Assembly (NCBI GenBank): GCA_900176545.1
Contig: FWXP01000001.1
Coordinates: 1-64,000 of the forward strand
Direction: 5' to 3'
Source of the DNA: Oscillospiraceae bacterium
GTDB lineage: Bacteria; Bacillota; Clostridia; Saccharofermentanales; Saccharofermentanaceae
DNA length: 64,000 bases
Within the stretch, counting starts at the first letter, position 1, and every line of letters starts with the position of its first letter. This document shows, in pieces, positions 1 through 7,241 of this stretch. A program made the translations under genes and the position numbers. Below the pieces are notes generated by a model that did no database searches, was not told the DNA's origin, and was given only the letters and a program-made list of their open reading frames with translations.

Positions 1-186
1 CCTGTCGTAATGACCGGATCTATAGCCTTGACGGCCATCGGTGCGTTCGTATTTTTCTGCGTTTATAAGTTCATCTGCTTCGTGATCCAATAGTGCATTC
101 AGGGTCTCTTCTACGCTGTCTCTTACGAGGTCCTTCAGGTTGTTCTTTATGAGATCCTCGTTAAGCTGTATAATCTTCTCAGACAT
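1..186 (-). mobile_element. IS256-family (mutator-type) transposase, N-terminal 62 residues, cut by window edge
   Basis: The minus strand from position 186 reads MSEKIIQLNEDLIK and continues open to the window edge, ending ...GRQGYRSGHYDR. A start of this kind, with an acidic helical segment followed by ERTDxRxGYRxGHY, is typical of mutator/IS256 DDE transposases, which are about 400 residues long. A good ribosome site (GGAGG, reverse complement of 196-200) precedes the ATG. The catalytic DDE domain lies outside the window, so whether the element is intact cannot be judged. The insertion sequence end must lie between here and the next gene at 427. Confidence 0.85.
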
Positions 187-426
187 GGTATATTGCCTCC
201 AGTAAATAGTTTGTTTAGCGATTAACATTTTACCGATGGCTTTATGCCTTGTCTATTTTTATGCCTCCTTTCAGTTTTTGCGAAACTTATTGTACGTTAT
301 CAACGGTATTGGACATAAACAGAGAATGCCCGTATTTCTTAGCTTTCAGCGGATTCGCTGTCTATGGTAAAGACTTTTAAAGTTTTGGGTGTAGATTTAA
401 GCCATCACAAAACGGAGGTAACGTTA
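187..426. other. Intergenic region with presumed left end of the IS256-type element
   Basis: About 240 bases without a convincing gene. They hold the transposase upstream region (its ribosome site at 192-200) and, further right, the upstream region of the XRE gene. An IS256 terminal inverted repeat of 20-30 bp is expected here, but its partner lies outside the window, so its exact position cannot be fixed. An in-frame ATG at 364 precedes the chosen XRE start but has no ribosome site. Confidence 0.4.
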
Positions 427-951
427 ATGGACATGGTAAAAATGGGAAGTTTCTTAGCAGAGCTTCGAAAGGAACACAATCTTACACAAGCTGAGTTGGG
501 CGAAAAACTGGGAGTGACTAACAAGACGATCTCACGCTGGGAGACAGGAAATTATATGCCGCCGGTTGAGATGTTGGAGGAACTCAGCAACATGTATGGT
601 ATGACTATTAACGAGCTCCTGAGTGGTAAAAAATTATCCGCGGAGGAGTACAAAGAGATGGCAGAAACAAACATCAAAGAAACATTAAAGGCAAGTACAT
701 TTGAATTAAAGGAAAAGCAGGAATACTTCAAGAAGAAGTGGCTTCGGGATCACGTGGCGGTCATGGTCTTTGTAGGCATCTGCATTATTGGGGTTTTCGT
801 TGCAGGTGCAATCATGAGGAATTCCCTGGTCGGCTACGTGGCTATACTAATGCTGGTTTTGGCACATGGCTGGAGAAATAACGCCATGATGACCTATGTT
901 GAGAGATATGCCTTCGATGGTAGTGAAACTTCAAAAAAGCCTGACATGTAA
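427..951 (+). CDS. XRE-family transcriptional regulator with C-terminal membrane segments
   Basis: The 174-residue protein opens with a Cro/CI-type helix-turn-helix (about residues 8-62: LRKEHNLTQAELGEKLGV, then TISRWETG). A charged linker follows, then two hydrophobic stretches (about 111-130 and 135-148), so the DNA-binding domain is probably tethered to the membrane. The start at 427 is preferred over the in-frame ATG at 364 because GGAGG at 414-418 is correctly spaced and the protein then begins at the HTH. A paralogue with the same architecture lies at 38464-38955. The ligand is unknown. The HTH call is secure; the membrane tether is inferred from hydrophobicity. Confidence 0.85.
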   Translation: MDMVKMGSFLAELRKEHNLTQAELGEKLGVTNKTISRWETGNYMPPVEMLEELSNMYGMTINELLSGKKLSAEEYKEMAETNIKETLKASTFELKEKQEYFKKKWLRDHVAVMVFVGICIIGVFVAGAIMRNSLVGYVAILMLVLAHGWRNNAMMTYVERYAFDGSETSKKPDM

Positions 952-1092
952 ACATGACGGGATAATGTGTTGGCACTTTATATCGGAATATAATTGACTA
1001 AGACTGGAGTTCGATCCTTTCCGGAATAGGACATGTATCCAAATAGAGTCACCTCTACAACGACATTAAGATGTTGCTTGATCTTATTGGGT

Positions 1093-1128
1093 TGGGCGTT
1101 GTTTTTGTAATGATATAATCAGAGTGTC
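1093..1128 (+). promoter_or_regulatory. Promoter block copy 1 (extended -10, recurrent family)
   Basis: TATAAT at 1114-1119 is preceded by TG with one spacer base. It lies 17 bases after TGGGC at 1093-1097 and is followed by CAGAGTGTC. The same arrangement recurs at 2105, 3858, 11785 and 25584 without gaps, and at 16983 with a 2-base deletion. It drives the P-loop kinase at 1182. Upstream, ACAACG (1057-1062) can pair with CGTTGT (1097-1102) next to a T run, a weak terminator-like hairpin. Confidence 0.7.
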
Positions 1129-1181
1129 AGTAAGAAAAATCTCACTCTGTTATGAGAATCTGTTGTGAGTAGGGTATGGAT

Positions 1182-1679
1182 ATGCATAGATTGATCATGC
1201 TTCGTGGTAATTCCGGGAGCGGGAAAACAACGGTAGCAAAGGAACTTCAGGAGCTTTTCGGACGAGGTACTATGGTCCTTTCACAAGATATGATCCGAAG
1301 AGAAGTGCTTAAAGAAAGGGATGGGATAGATCCTCCGGCGCTGCCTCTTATAAAACAGCTTCTTGAGTATGGAAGCGAACACTGCGAAGTGGTCATATTG
1401 GAAGGGATATTTATCGCAGACTGGTATCGAGAATTGTTTGAAGCAGCAATTGAATTGTATGGTTCGGACATATATGCGTACTATTTTGATATTCCTTTTG
1501 AAGAAACCGTAAGACGCCATCAGACCAGATCAAAAGCAGCTGAGTTTGGAGCCGATGAGATGCGTGAGTGGTGGAAAGAAAAGGATTATCTGGACCTGAT
1601 AAAAGAAAAAACCATCACAGAGGACATGAGCAAGGATGAGATCGTAAACGAGATCTATTCAAGAGTATGTAATGGGTGA
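1182..1679 (+). CDS. P-loop kinase-like ATP-binding protein (zeta-toxin/AAA_33-like)
   Basis: The 165-residue protein begins MHRLIMLRGN and carries a Walker A motif GNSGSGKTT at residues 9-17. The rest resembles small nucleoside/metabolite kinases of the AAA_33/zeta-toxin group (VILEGIF, then YYFDIPFEETVRRHQTR, a likely arginine-rich lid). The start at 1182 is preferred to 1176 because the AGGG at 1171-1174 leaves normal spacing only to the second ATG. The substrate is not evident. It stands alone behind promoter block copy 1. No antitoxin gene is beside it, so a toxin role is not supported. Confidence 0.75.
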   Translation: MHRLIMLRGNSGSGKTTVAKELQELFGRGTMVLSQDMIRREVLKERDGIDPPALPLIKQLLEYGSEHCEVVILEGIFIADWYRELFEAAIELYGSDIYAYYFDIPFEETVRRHQTRSKAAEFGADEMREWWKEKDYLDLIKEKTITEDMSKDEIVNEIYSRVCNG

Positions 1680-1788
1680 TGGTTAGTTATATAGGAAGTT
1701 GATCGTATAAATTCAATGATATAGTTCTATAGGGGATTAATGAGTTGGGAGAATGTGATCTATAGTCATTGGAAAGGAGTAACGAGTA

Positions 1789-2025
1789 ATGGATAAAGGT
1801 TTTATACTCTTGGAAGGAATTGTCATCTTTATATTGGCTGCTTATGCTTTTTTTGTCATAGGCATTCCGATCATCCTGGATATCATATGGATCAATAGAG
1901 TAAAGAGGGGAAAAAGCAAGAGATTCGGACCTCTTGGTATCATATCCATTATTGCTACTGTTATCGGTCTTATGAATCTGCCGCATCTGTTTACCATGAT
2001 AGGAGAATATTTCGGCTGGATATGA
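1789..2025 (+). CDS. Small two-helix membrane protein, unknown function
   Basis: 78 residues with a strong ribosome site (GGAAAGGAG just upstream). Two hydrophobic segments (about 5-32 and 48-66) flank a basic cytoplasmic-type loop rich in K and R (NRVKRGKSKRF). I do not recognise the family. It ends shortly before the terminator/promoter module at 2083-2140, so it appears to be the last gene of its transcript. Confidence 0.6.
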   Translation: MDKGFILLEGIVIFILAAYAFFVIGIPIILDIIWINRVKRGKSKRFGPLGIISIIATVIGLMNLPHLFTMIGEYFGWI

Positions 2026-2082
2026 TATTGATGATCCGTATATAGAAGGTGGCTCAATCGGGCTCTTCCGTAAGATCAACAG

Positions 2083-2118
2083 ATACCGCTTGATCCGGAT
2101 AGATCAGGCGGTATTTTT
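2083..2118 (+). terminator. Intrinsic terminator, 13-bp stem, fused to the next promoter
   Basis: The arm ATACCGCTTGATC (2083-2095) pairs over 13 positions (one G-T) with GATCAGGCGGTAT (2102-2114). The loop is 6 bases and a T run follows to 2118. The 3' arm overlaps the -35 side of promoter block copy 2. Confidence 0.85.
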
Positions 2119-2140
2119 GTAATGGTATAATCAGAGTGTT
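2105..2140 (+). promoter_or_regulatory. Promoter block copy 2 (recurrent family)
   Basis: CAGGCGGTATTTTTG, then TGG and TATAAT at 2126-2131, followed by CAGAGTGTT. It aligns without gaps to the copies at 1093, 3858, 11785 and 25584. It serves the amidase gene at 2177. The leader also resembles the leader after copy 1 (AAGAA...CAGAGTTATG), suggesting duplication of the intergenic region. Confidence 0.75.
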
Positions 2141-2176
2141 ATCAAGAATAATTAACAGAGTTATGGGGAAGGGTGC

Positions 2177-3829
2177 ATGAGAAAGAGAAATAAGAAAGCG
2201 ATAATCATTACTGCGATCGTAATGTTGGTAGGGATCCTTCTTGTTTTGGTCGGATTTTTTGGTGGCTGGTTTATCTCGCTGTTCAGCAAGGACTTCGATT
2301 ACAAGAATATTAAGCCTGATGATCTCGGCAAGACCATCAGGACTGACGTATTTGTTTTTTACGACGACATAGATATCGAGAATAAGACACTGCAGTTACT
2401 GGGAGACATGAATAGCGATGATGATTTTGCGTTCATCCTGCTGGACCTGTCTGCTTTGAGCGAAGAAGACAGGGAAATGTACTATTCGAGGACTGCATCT
2501 TATATGACCATCCAGGGCAAGCTAAGAGCTGTGGATGATGCTGAATATCAGGAAACGATCGAGAGCCTTTACAGGCTTTATGACGATATCCTTTATGAGA
2601 AACTAAACGATCCCGAGAATAACTATTCAGAAGAAGAAAAGGCAGAGAAGATGGAGACCTACCATCAGTTTTTAAGGGATCAGGTAATTCCTTACTGCAT
2701 TGAGCTTGATTCCATAAGCGGCTTTGACTGGACGCCTTTTATCCCTGCAGGTATCATTGTCTTTTTGGTCGCGCTTATCTTTGAGATCTGCTTTATCTTT
2801 AAGCTCAAAAAGAGGATCGTGCTTCCATTAGTATTCGGTCTCATGATCGCCATTCCTGCGGTCCTGTTCTTTGATCATATCCGCACGATATTGAGCATCA
2901 ACAAGATCGAAGATGACCTGTATACCATGAAGAATTATGAATGCACCGATACAGCGGGGATGCTCGATTCTAATGCTACTGACATCAACGGACTTATGGA
3001 CTGGATACTTGCTAATCACTTTTATGGTATGCCTAATCCCCTGGATACTGACTTTGATTTCGGATGCGCGACTTTCGCTGCCGTAACGCCTGAAGGAGAT
3101 CATCTTTTCGGAAGGAATTTTGACTTTCCTGAGACCGATACACTGCTCATCTATTCACATCCTGACGGCGCTTACGAATCCATCGGAATGGCAGATCTCG
3201 GTGTCTTTGGTGTAGGCCATAACTATCCCATCAGCCCTGATGCACCGCTTGGAGAACTAGTCATGATAATATCACCGTATATTGTCGTAGACGGCATGAA
3301 CGAGATGGGTGTCGGTGTGGGTATCCTGCAACTAAATGTCGAAGAGACACACCAGGATAACGGCAATCCTGACCTTCTTGTATTCTGTGCGATAAGAGGA
3401 ATCCTCGACAACTGTGCTTCAGTCGATGAGGCATTGGAATTTCTCGAGTCCTACGATATCCACTCCGATACGGAATGTGACTACCATCTGTTCATAACAG
3501 ATACTTCCGGCAGATATGTCGTTGTTGAATGGCTGGATGGCCAGATGGTCGTAACTGAACGTCCGAGCTGTACTAACAGTGTCGTTGCTCCGGGAGAATT
3601 CTATGATATGGGATGCCCTGATAGTAGATTAGGAACGATAGATGCATGCCTGGATGAAGACCCCGTCGTAACTGAGCAGGAAGCGATGGATATCCTGGAA
3701 CTGGTTCAAAATGAGGAGGGAATGACCGAATGGTCCTGTGTCTATAATCTTGATGACTTCACCGTTACCGTCTGCCTTGATGGCGATTACGGGAATCCAT
3801 ACACTTTCAGCGCAGAAGATTTCAGATGA
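2177..3829 (+). CDS. Membrane-anchored linear-amide C-N hydrolase (Ntn/choloylglycine hydrolase family)
   Basis: The 550-residue protein has an N-terminal membrane helix (about 8-34), an acidic extracytoplasmic-type domain, then two further helices (about 188-208 and 213-232). The catalytic domain starts near residue 297 with CATFAAVTPEGDHLFGRNFD. The Cys followed by G-R-N-x-D-F is the nucleophile and signature of penicillin-V acylase / bile-salt hydrolase relatives. In that family the Cys must become N-terminal, so cleavage at 296/297 is expected. Downstream ELVMIISPYIVVDGMNEMG and AIRGILDNCASVDEA fit the fold. The substrate is unknown; peptides, acyl-homoserine lactones or bile salts are possible. 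The large N-terminal membrane module is unusual for the family. Confidence 0.8.
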   Translation: MRKRNKKAIIITAIVMLVGILLVLVGFFGGWFISLFSKDFDYKNIKPDDLGKTIRTDVFVFYDDIDIENKTLQLLGDMNSDDDFAFILLDLSALSEEDREMYYSRTASYMTIQGKLRAVDDAEYQETIESLYRLYDDILYEKLNDPENNYSEEEKAEKMETYHQFLRDQVIPYCIELDSISGFDWTPFIPAGIIVFLVALIFEICFIFKLKKRIVLPLVFGLMIAIPAVLFFDHIRTILSINKIEDDLYTMKNYECTDTAGMLDSNATDINGLMDWILANHFYGMPNPLDTDFDFGCATFAAVTPEGDHLFGRNFDFPETDTLLIYSHPDGAYESIGMADLGVFGVGHNYPISPDAPLGELVMIISPYIVVDGMNEMGVGVGILQLNVEETHQDNGNPDLLVFCAIRGILDNCASVDEALEFLESYDIHSDTECDYHLFITDTSGRYVVVEWLDGQMVVTERPSCTNSVVAPGEFYDMGCPDSRLGTIDACLDEDPVVTEQEAMDILELVQNEEGMTEWSCVYNLDDFTVTVCLDGDYGNPYTFSAEDFR

Positions 3830-3835
3830 TCACTG

Positions 3836-3869
3836 ATACCGCTCGATCTTATAAGGTCGGGCGGTATTC
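3836..3869 (+). terminator. Terminator of the amidase gene, fused to the next promoter
   Basis: ATACCGCTCGATC (3836-3848) pairs with GGTCGGGCGGTAT (3855-3867) over 13 positions with G-T pairs, loop TTATAA. The arms are near-identical to those at 2083-2114, so the module is duplicated. Confidence 0.8.
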
Positions 3870-3892
3870 TCGTTATGATATAATCCAAGAAT
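3858..3892 (+). promoter_or_regulatory. Promoter block copy 3 (recurrent family)
   Basis: CGGGCGGTATTCTCG, then TTATGA and TATAAT at 3879-3884. Same spacing as copies 1, 2, 4 and 6. It precedes the truncated gene at 3914 and the small-enzyme operon from 4027. Confidence 0.75.
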
Positions 3893-3913
3893 AACGTAAC
3901 GGCGGATGTAGTA

Positions 3914-4006
3914 ATGAGCAAATATGATCTTCTTTGGGATTGGGTACATAAGAGCGGAACTGACAGGTTCAGTCTGACTTTTGCTGAGATCGAAAGTATG
4001 TATTAG
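3914..4006 (+). pseudogene. Truncated N-terminal remnant of a small conserved Clostridia protein
   Basis: A 30-codon frame reads MSKYDLLWDWVHKSG, then TDRFSLTFAEIE, and stops at TAG 4004-4006. From memory this opening matches the start of a widespread small Firmicutes protein of about 70-75 residues (MSKYDxLWxYVxxSGxDxFxLTFxEI) that normally continues with a hydrophobic HSFL segment. That second half is missing and the next gene begins 20 bases on, so this looks like a deletion remnant directly behind a live promoter. Confidence 0.55.
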
Positions 4007-4026
4007 CGTGATCGGAGGAACGATCA

Positions 4027-4371
4027 ATGGAAAAAACATTTGTTGAGATGAAGCTCTTTCAGGTGAGACCTGATAAGCTCGAAGAATTTGAAACTAAGGC
4101 CAGCGAAATGTTCGAGGAGCAGATGAAATGCGAAGGCTGTGTATCGCTTAAGTATTTCAAGCGATTCTATACTATAGACGGTATCGAGCTGGGTGAACCT
4201 CCAAGAGAGCTTACCAGAATAGTAAAGTGCGTTAAGTACTATTCATTCTGGGAGTTCGACTCAAAAGAAAACTATGGCAGAGCTATAAAGGTCTTCTTCG
4301 AAAGATACAATAAAGAACTGCAGAAACTGTTGATAGCGCCTTTCGATATCAATCTGGGGTATTCACTCTAA
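4027..4371 (+). CDS. Antibiotic-biosynthesis-monooxygenase-like (ABM) dimeric ferredoxin-fold protein
   Basis: 114 residues, preceded by GGAGG. The opening VEMKLFQVRPDKLEEFE and mid-section GCVSLKYFKRFYTID fit the small beta-alpha-beta ABM/dimeric-barrel fold, in which a short strand is followed by a helix with the K-x-x-E-F motif. Such proteins act as monooxygenases or as small binding/catabolic domains; the substrate is not predictable. First intact gene of a plus-strand run (4027-5376) with a peptidase-like protein and a GNAT. The fold assignment is by pattern only. Confidence 0.5.
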   Translation: MEKTFVEMKLFQVRPDKLEEFETKASEMFEEQMKCEGCVSLKYFKRFYTIDGIELGEPPRELTRIVKCVKYYSFWEFDSKENYGRAIKVFFERYNKELQKLLIAPFDINLGYSL

Positions 4372-4392
4372 GCTTTATGGAAGTAGTAAGAG

Positions 4393-4851
4393 ATGGATAA
4401 GACTCTTCTGATCGGCTTTAAAGGAAAGAATAATGCTTCGAAGATGTTGGTAGAGCATATATCTTCCGAGCACGTGCTTATCACAAATTCTTACGAGGGC
4501 CTTAAAAGGGATATCGACGCTATAAGTTCAGGCTGCTATCGTGTCTTTCTGTTTGGTATAGATAAGAAACTGGCGTCTTCAGTGAGGATCGAGAAGTATG
4601 CGCAGAAAGATGGAGAAAAGATCTGCTCAGTACTGGACCTGAATAAGATATCTGAGAATTTGAAGAAGGCGGGAATTGAAACGCACATCTCAGAGAAGCC
4701 TACAGCATACTTTTGTAATGAAGCCTATTGGCATCTTCTTCGAAAGTATTCAGGGAGAGCAGTTCTTATTCATATACCGACGATAAAGCATATGAACGAG
4801 ACTTTAAGCAATAAGATGAAACTTGCATTGACAGGAGGTCCGGAGGATTAA
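4393..4851 (+). CDS. Pyroglutamyl-peptidase I-like protein (peptidase C15 fold)
   Basis: 152 residues, shorter than typical pyrrolidone-carboxylate peptidases (about 210). Three features match the C15 catalytic layout: RIEKYAQ (Glu67, equivalent to the I-E-R-x-A-x-N block), AYFCNEAYWHLL (Cys108) and AVLIHIPT (His127). The protein therefore probably keeps the Cys-His-Glu set in a reduced fold. Canonical members cleave N-terminal pyroglutamate. The shortened N-terminal region could change specificity. It is followed immediately by the GNAT at 4852 with no gap, so the two are co-translated. Confidence 0.6.
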   Translation: MDKTLLIGFKGKNNASKMLVEHISSEHVLITNSYEGLKRDIDAISSGCYRVFLFGIDKKLASSVRIEKYAQKDGEKICSVLDLNKISENLKKAGIETHISEKPTAYFCNEAYWHLLRKYSGRAVLIHIPTIKHMNETLSNKMKLALTGGPED

Positions 4852-5376
4852 ATGAATAATACATATATGATCAGAGAGGCAGTTCCGGATGATGCAGAGA
4901 AGATGATCTCGTATCTGAATCAGGTTGGCGGAGAATCCGATAACCTACTACACGGAGCAAATGAGTTTACGGTCCCTGTTGAAGGCGTAAAGCGGAAACT
5001 GGCTATGAGTAATGATTCAGAGAACAGTGTTGTCCTGATAGCTCTTGATAACGAAGAGATAATAGCGAGAGCGGAATTACAGGGATATTATCCGGCAAGG
5101 ATCCGTCATAGAGCAGTACTCTCGATCTCAGTAAGAAAGGATCACTGGGGTCAGGGAATAGGAACAGAGATGATGAACAGGATCTTCGAGCATGCAAAGC
5201 AGATGAAGATCAGGGTCATAGAACTGGAAGTAATCTCTGATAATGCAAGAGGCATTAATCTGTACCATAAGATGGGATTTGTCGATATAGGCACATATAG
5301 AGATTATTTCTGTGTAAACGAGATCCTTAAAGATGCTGTAGTTATGCAGAAAGTATTATCTCATATAGGAGAATAG
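4852..5376 (+). CDS. GNAT-family N-acetyltransferase
   Basis: 174 residues. The acetyl-CoA pyrophosphate-binding loop is visible as VRKDHWGQGIGTEMM (Q-G-x-G-x-x/G-x-G/A type) after the strand AVLSISV, and the C-terminal NLYHKMGFVDIGTYRDYF is the usual GNAT motif B region. ATG follows the stop of the preceding gene directly. Ribosome site GGAGG lies inside the upstream gene at 4842-4846. The substrate is unknown; ribosomal-protein N-termini or small amines are both possible. Confidence 0.85.
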   Translation: MNNTYMIREAVPDDAEKMISYLNQVGGESDNLLHGANEFTVPVEGVKRKLAMSNDSENSVVLIALDNEEIIARAELQGYYPARIRHRAVLSISVRKDHWGQGIGTEMMNRIFEHAKQMKIRVIELEVISDNARGINLYHKMGFVDIGTYRDYFCVNEILKDAVVMQKVLSHIGE

Positions 5377-5379
5377 GAT

Positions 5380-5514
5380 ATGGCTATAACGACAAAACAA
5401 TTTCAATTATTGACTGATATTAACCTTGTTTGGGATTTCTTAGTCGACATATATGATAAACCTCAGCTGTTTACTAAGTCTCACGATGACCTTTGGAACG
5501 ATATATTTCATTGA
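5380..5514 (+). pseudogene. Truncated GNAT-like remnant (N-terminal 44 residues)
   Basis: A frame with its own ribosome site (GGAG at 5368-5371) begins MAITTKQFQLLTDINLVWDF and stops at TGA 5512-5514. I recall F-x-x-x-T-D-I-N-L-V-W-D-F as the start of a Clostridia GNAT family of about 250 residues; only the first tenth is here. The tail (KPQLFTKSHDDLWNDIF) looks out of family, as if joined by a deletion. Probably not functional. Confidence 0.5.
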
Positions 5515-5572
5515 GCGGATAGATTGACTCAGGGTAGGGGTTCCTGGATATACGGAAAGGAATAGAGATCGT

Positions 5573-5809
5573 ATGAAAGTATATTTGTTGTGGCATGTTT
5601 ATGAGTTGACGGATGATCATGGAGAACATGATGAAGAAAAACTGATAGGAGTATATTCTACTGTAGGGAAAGCAGAAGAAGCGATCCAATGCCATAAGGA
5701 TCTTGAGGAATTCAGAGATCATTCGCCTGATTGTTTTGAAATACATGAATATGAGTTGGACAGGTCGGGGTGGAATGATGGTTTTACGACAATACGTTAT
5801 GGAAGATAG
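5573..5809 (+). CDS. Small DUF7336-like protein
   Basis: 78 residues beginning MKVYLLWHVYEL with GEHDEEKLIGVYST, and ending FEIHEYELDRSGWNDGF. This pattern (hydrophobic strand, acidic turn, KLIGVYST, helix, then FEIxEYELDxxxWxEGF) matches a family of small Firmicutes proteins I associate with DUF7336, which lack a known activity. GGAAAGGA precedes the start. It ends two bases before the deaminase start, so the pair is co-translated. Confidence 0.6.
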   Translation: MKVYLLWHVYELTDDHGEHDEEKLIGVYSTVGKAEEAIQCHKDLEEFRDHSPDCFEIHEYELDRSGWNDGFTTIRYGR

Positions 5810-5810
5810 A

Positions 5811-6332
5811 ATGAATAACGAAGCATACATGAGAAAGTGTTATGAACTGGCTATAAGCGCAGGAAAGAAAGGTTACGATACCTTTGGCGCTATTCTGGTC
5901 CATAACGGAGAGATATTAGAGGAAGCGGAGAATACCGCTGATTTTGAGAGAAAGATATTTGGTCATGCCGAATTCAACCTTGTACATAAATGTGCAAATA
6001 AGTATTCTGACGATGTATTAGCTGAATCTGTTCTATACACGAGCTGTGCTCCGTGCGAGAGGTGCCTTGGAGCTATCGCATCACTTGGTGTTCATAAGGT
6101 CGTCTGCGGAGTCTCATATAAGGAGTTCAGTAAGTTATGTCCTCTTGACTATGAGGAAGTGGATAGAGAGGGTTTGCTAAAGAAACTGGGTATCGACATG
6201 ACTATTACCGAGTCCGTTCTTGAAGATGAAGGAATGCATGTCTTTGAATGGTGGGGCGGTGAGTATCGCCCGCTGGCAGAACTGATCGCCGAGATGGACG
6301 AAGTAAAGCGTAGCCTTGATAAGAATGCTTGA
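5811..6332 (+). CDS. Zinc-dependent nucleoside deaminase (CMP/dCMP/tRNA-type deaminase fold)
   Basis: 173 residues from ATG 5811. The zinc site is complete: H52-A-E54 with the catalytic Glu, and P81-C-E-R-C85 after a serine/cysteine strand. Family members deaminate guanine, cytosine or related nucleobases; TFGAILVHNGEIL resembles the guanine-deaminase/tRNA-specific group. The C-terminal EWWGGEYRPL may belong to the substrate pocket. The longer in-frame opening back to 5703 overlaps the preceding gene and has no ribosome site, so it is rejected. Physiological substrate uncertain. Confidence 0.85.
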   Translation: MNNEAYMRKCYELAISAGKKGYDTFGAILVHNGEILEEAENTADFERKIFGHAEFNLVHKCANKYSDDVLAESVLYTSCAPCERCLGAIASLGVHKVVCGVSYKEFSKLCPLDYEEVDREGLLKKLGIDMTITESVLEDEGMHVFEWWGGEYRPLAELIAEMDEVKRSLDKNA

Positions 6333-6345
6333 TCAGGGAGGCGGA

Positions 6346-7122
6346 ATGGTTAGTTCAGAATCAAAGCGATCGATCCGATATCTGATCCTTGCATTCGTAA
6401 TAACATACCTGTTTTGGGGATTGGATATAGTCTTAAGTTGTTTGGGCCTGTATGTGCATCCTTCGTACAATATCGGTATAGTTTTTTACATGATCGCTGC
6501 CGGTTCTCCTGCGATAGCGGTTTATACCCTTTGGCAGAAGGAGTCGGACAAGAAGGGTTTACGATATTTTCTGAAGACGGTCTTCGGACTCAAAAAGCCT
6601 GCTCTTGAGTTGTCTTTGCTCTTGGCTTTTCTGGTAGTACGATTCGGAATACCAATGTTGTTCGGAGATGTAACATTCACAGGTGCCTGGTGGCTTGTGC
6701 TGGTGTTTAGCCCTGTTATGCTGTTCTTTGGCGGATTTGAAGAGGTTGGATGGAGAGGATTCCTGCAACCCGGGCTGGAAAAGAGATTCGGATTTGTCGT
6801 GGCTACTTTGATCAACTGTGCTATATGGATAGTCTGGCATATCCCGCTTTGCTTTATCAAGGGCACTTATCAGTACTCGGGAAGCTATCTGTGGTTTGCG
6901 ATCTCATTATTGGGTTCGGCATTCTCTGCGGCTGCGCTTCATAAAGTAAAAGGAAGCATAATGCCTTGCATTCTCTTCCATGCTATAGGAAATTCAGTTG
7001 TAAGTTATGGTCTGTCGATCAGTAATGGTACGGGAGCAGTTGTTTCCTATATCGCTCAGATCGTCTTTGCCATAGTCGTTGCTATTCTGATCAAGAAGAA
7101 CAATGCAGCTCAAAATAGCTGA
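6346..7122 (+). CDS. CPBP-family intramembrane metalloprotease (CAAX protease-like)
   Basis: 258 residues with about seven hydrophobic helices. All CPBP motifs are present: EEVGWR (Glu132, Glu133, Arg137), WIVWH (His165) and HAIGN (His212, Asn216), which form the intramembrane catalytic site. Bacterial CPBP proteins act in peptide/bacteriocin processing and self-immunity. The start at 6346 (GGGAGG upstream) is preferred to 6316, which overlaps the deaminase. No bacteriocin precursor is evident nearby. Confidence 0.9.
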   Translation: MVSSESKRSIRYLILAFVITYLFWGLDIVLSCLGLYVHPSYNIGIVFYMIAAGSPAIAVYTLWQKESDKKGLRYFLKTVFGLKKPALELSLLLAFLVVRFGIPMLFGDVTFTGAWWLVLVFSPVMLFFGGFEEVGWRGFLQPGLEKRFGFVVATLINCAIWIVWHIPLCFIKGTYQYSGSYLWFAISLLGSAFSAAALHKVKGSIMPCILFHAIGNSVVSYGLSISNGTGAVVSYIAQIVFAIVVAILIKKNNAAQNS

Positions 7123-7168
7123 GATAGAGCAATACGAACAGAATTCTATTACATAATTGAAATACCTG

Positions 7169-7199
7169 TTGACTTAGAGTCAACTCCAAGTTGTATGAT
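7169..7199 (+). promoter_or_regulatory. MerR-type promoter and operator (19-bp spacer)
   Basis: TTGACT (7169-7174) and TATGAT (7194-7199) are separated by 19 bases, the elongated spacing typical of promoters activated by MerR proteins through DNA untwisting. The spacer carries a dyad CTTAGAGT-CA-ACTCCAAG (7173-7190). It lies directly upstream of the MerR gene at 7242, so autoregulation of the whole 7242-9880 operon is expected. Confidence 0.85.
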
Positions 7200-7241
7200 G
7201 TAAACATCAGCTGATGAATATGTCGCTTGGAGGTGATCCAT

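Noticed and set aside
1176-1679. Toxin-antitoxin system (zeta-toxin-like P-loop kinase)
   Set aside because: No antitoxin gene precedes or follows it; the sequence fits a small kinase equally well.
6316-6345. Upstream start of the CPBP protease
   Set aside because: It would overlap the deaminase gene and lacks a ribosome site, whereas GGGAGG precedes 6346.
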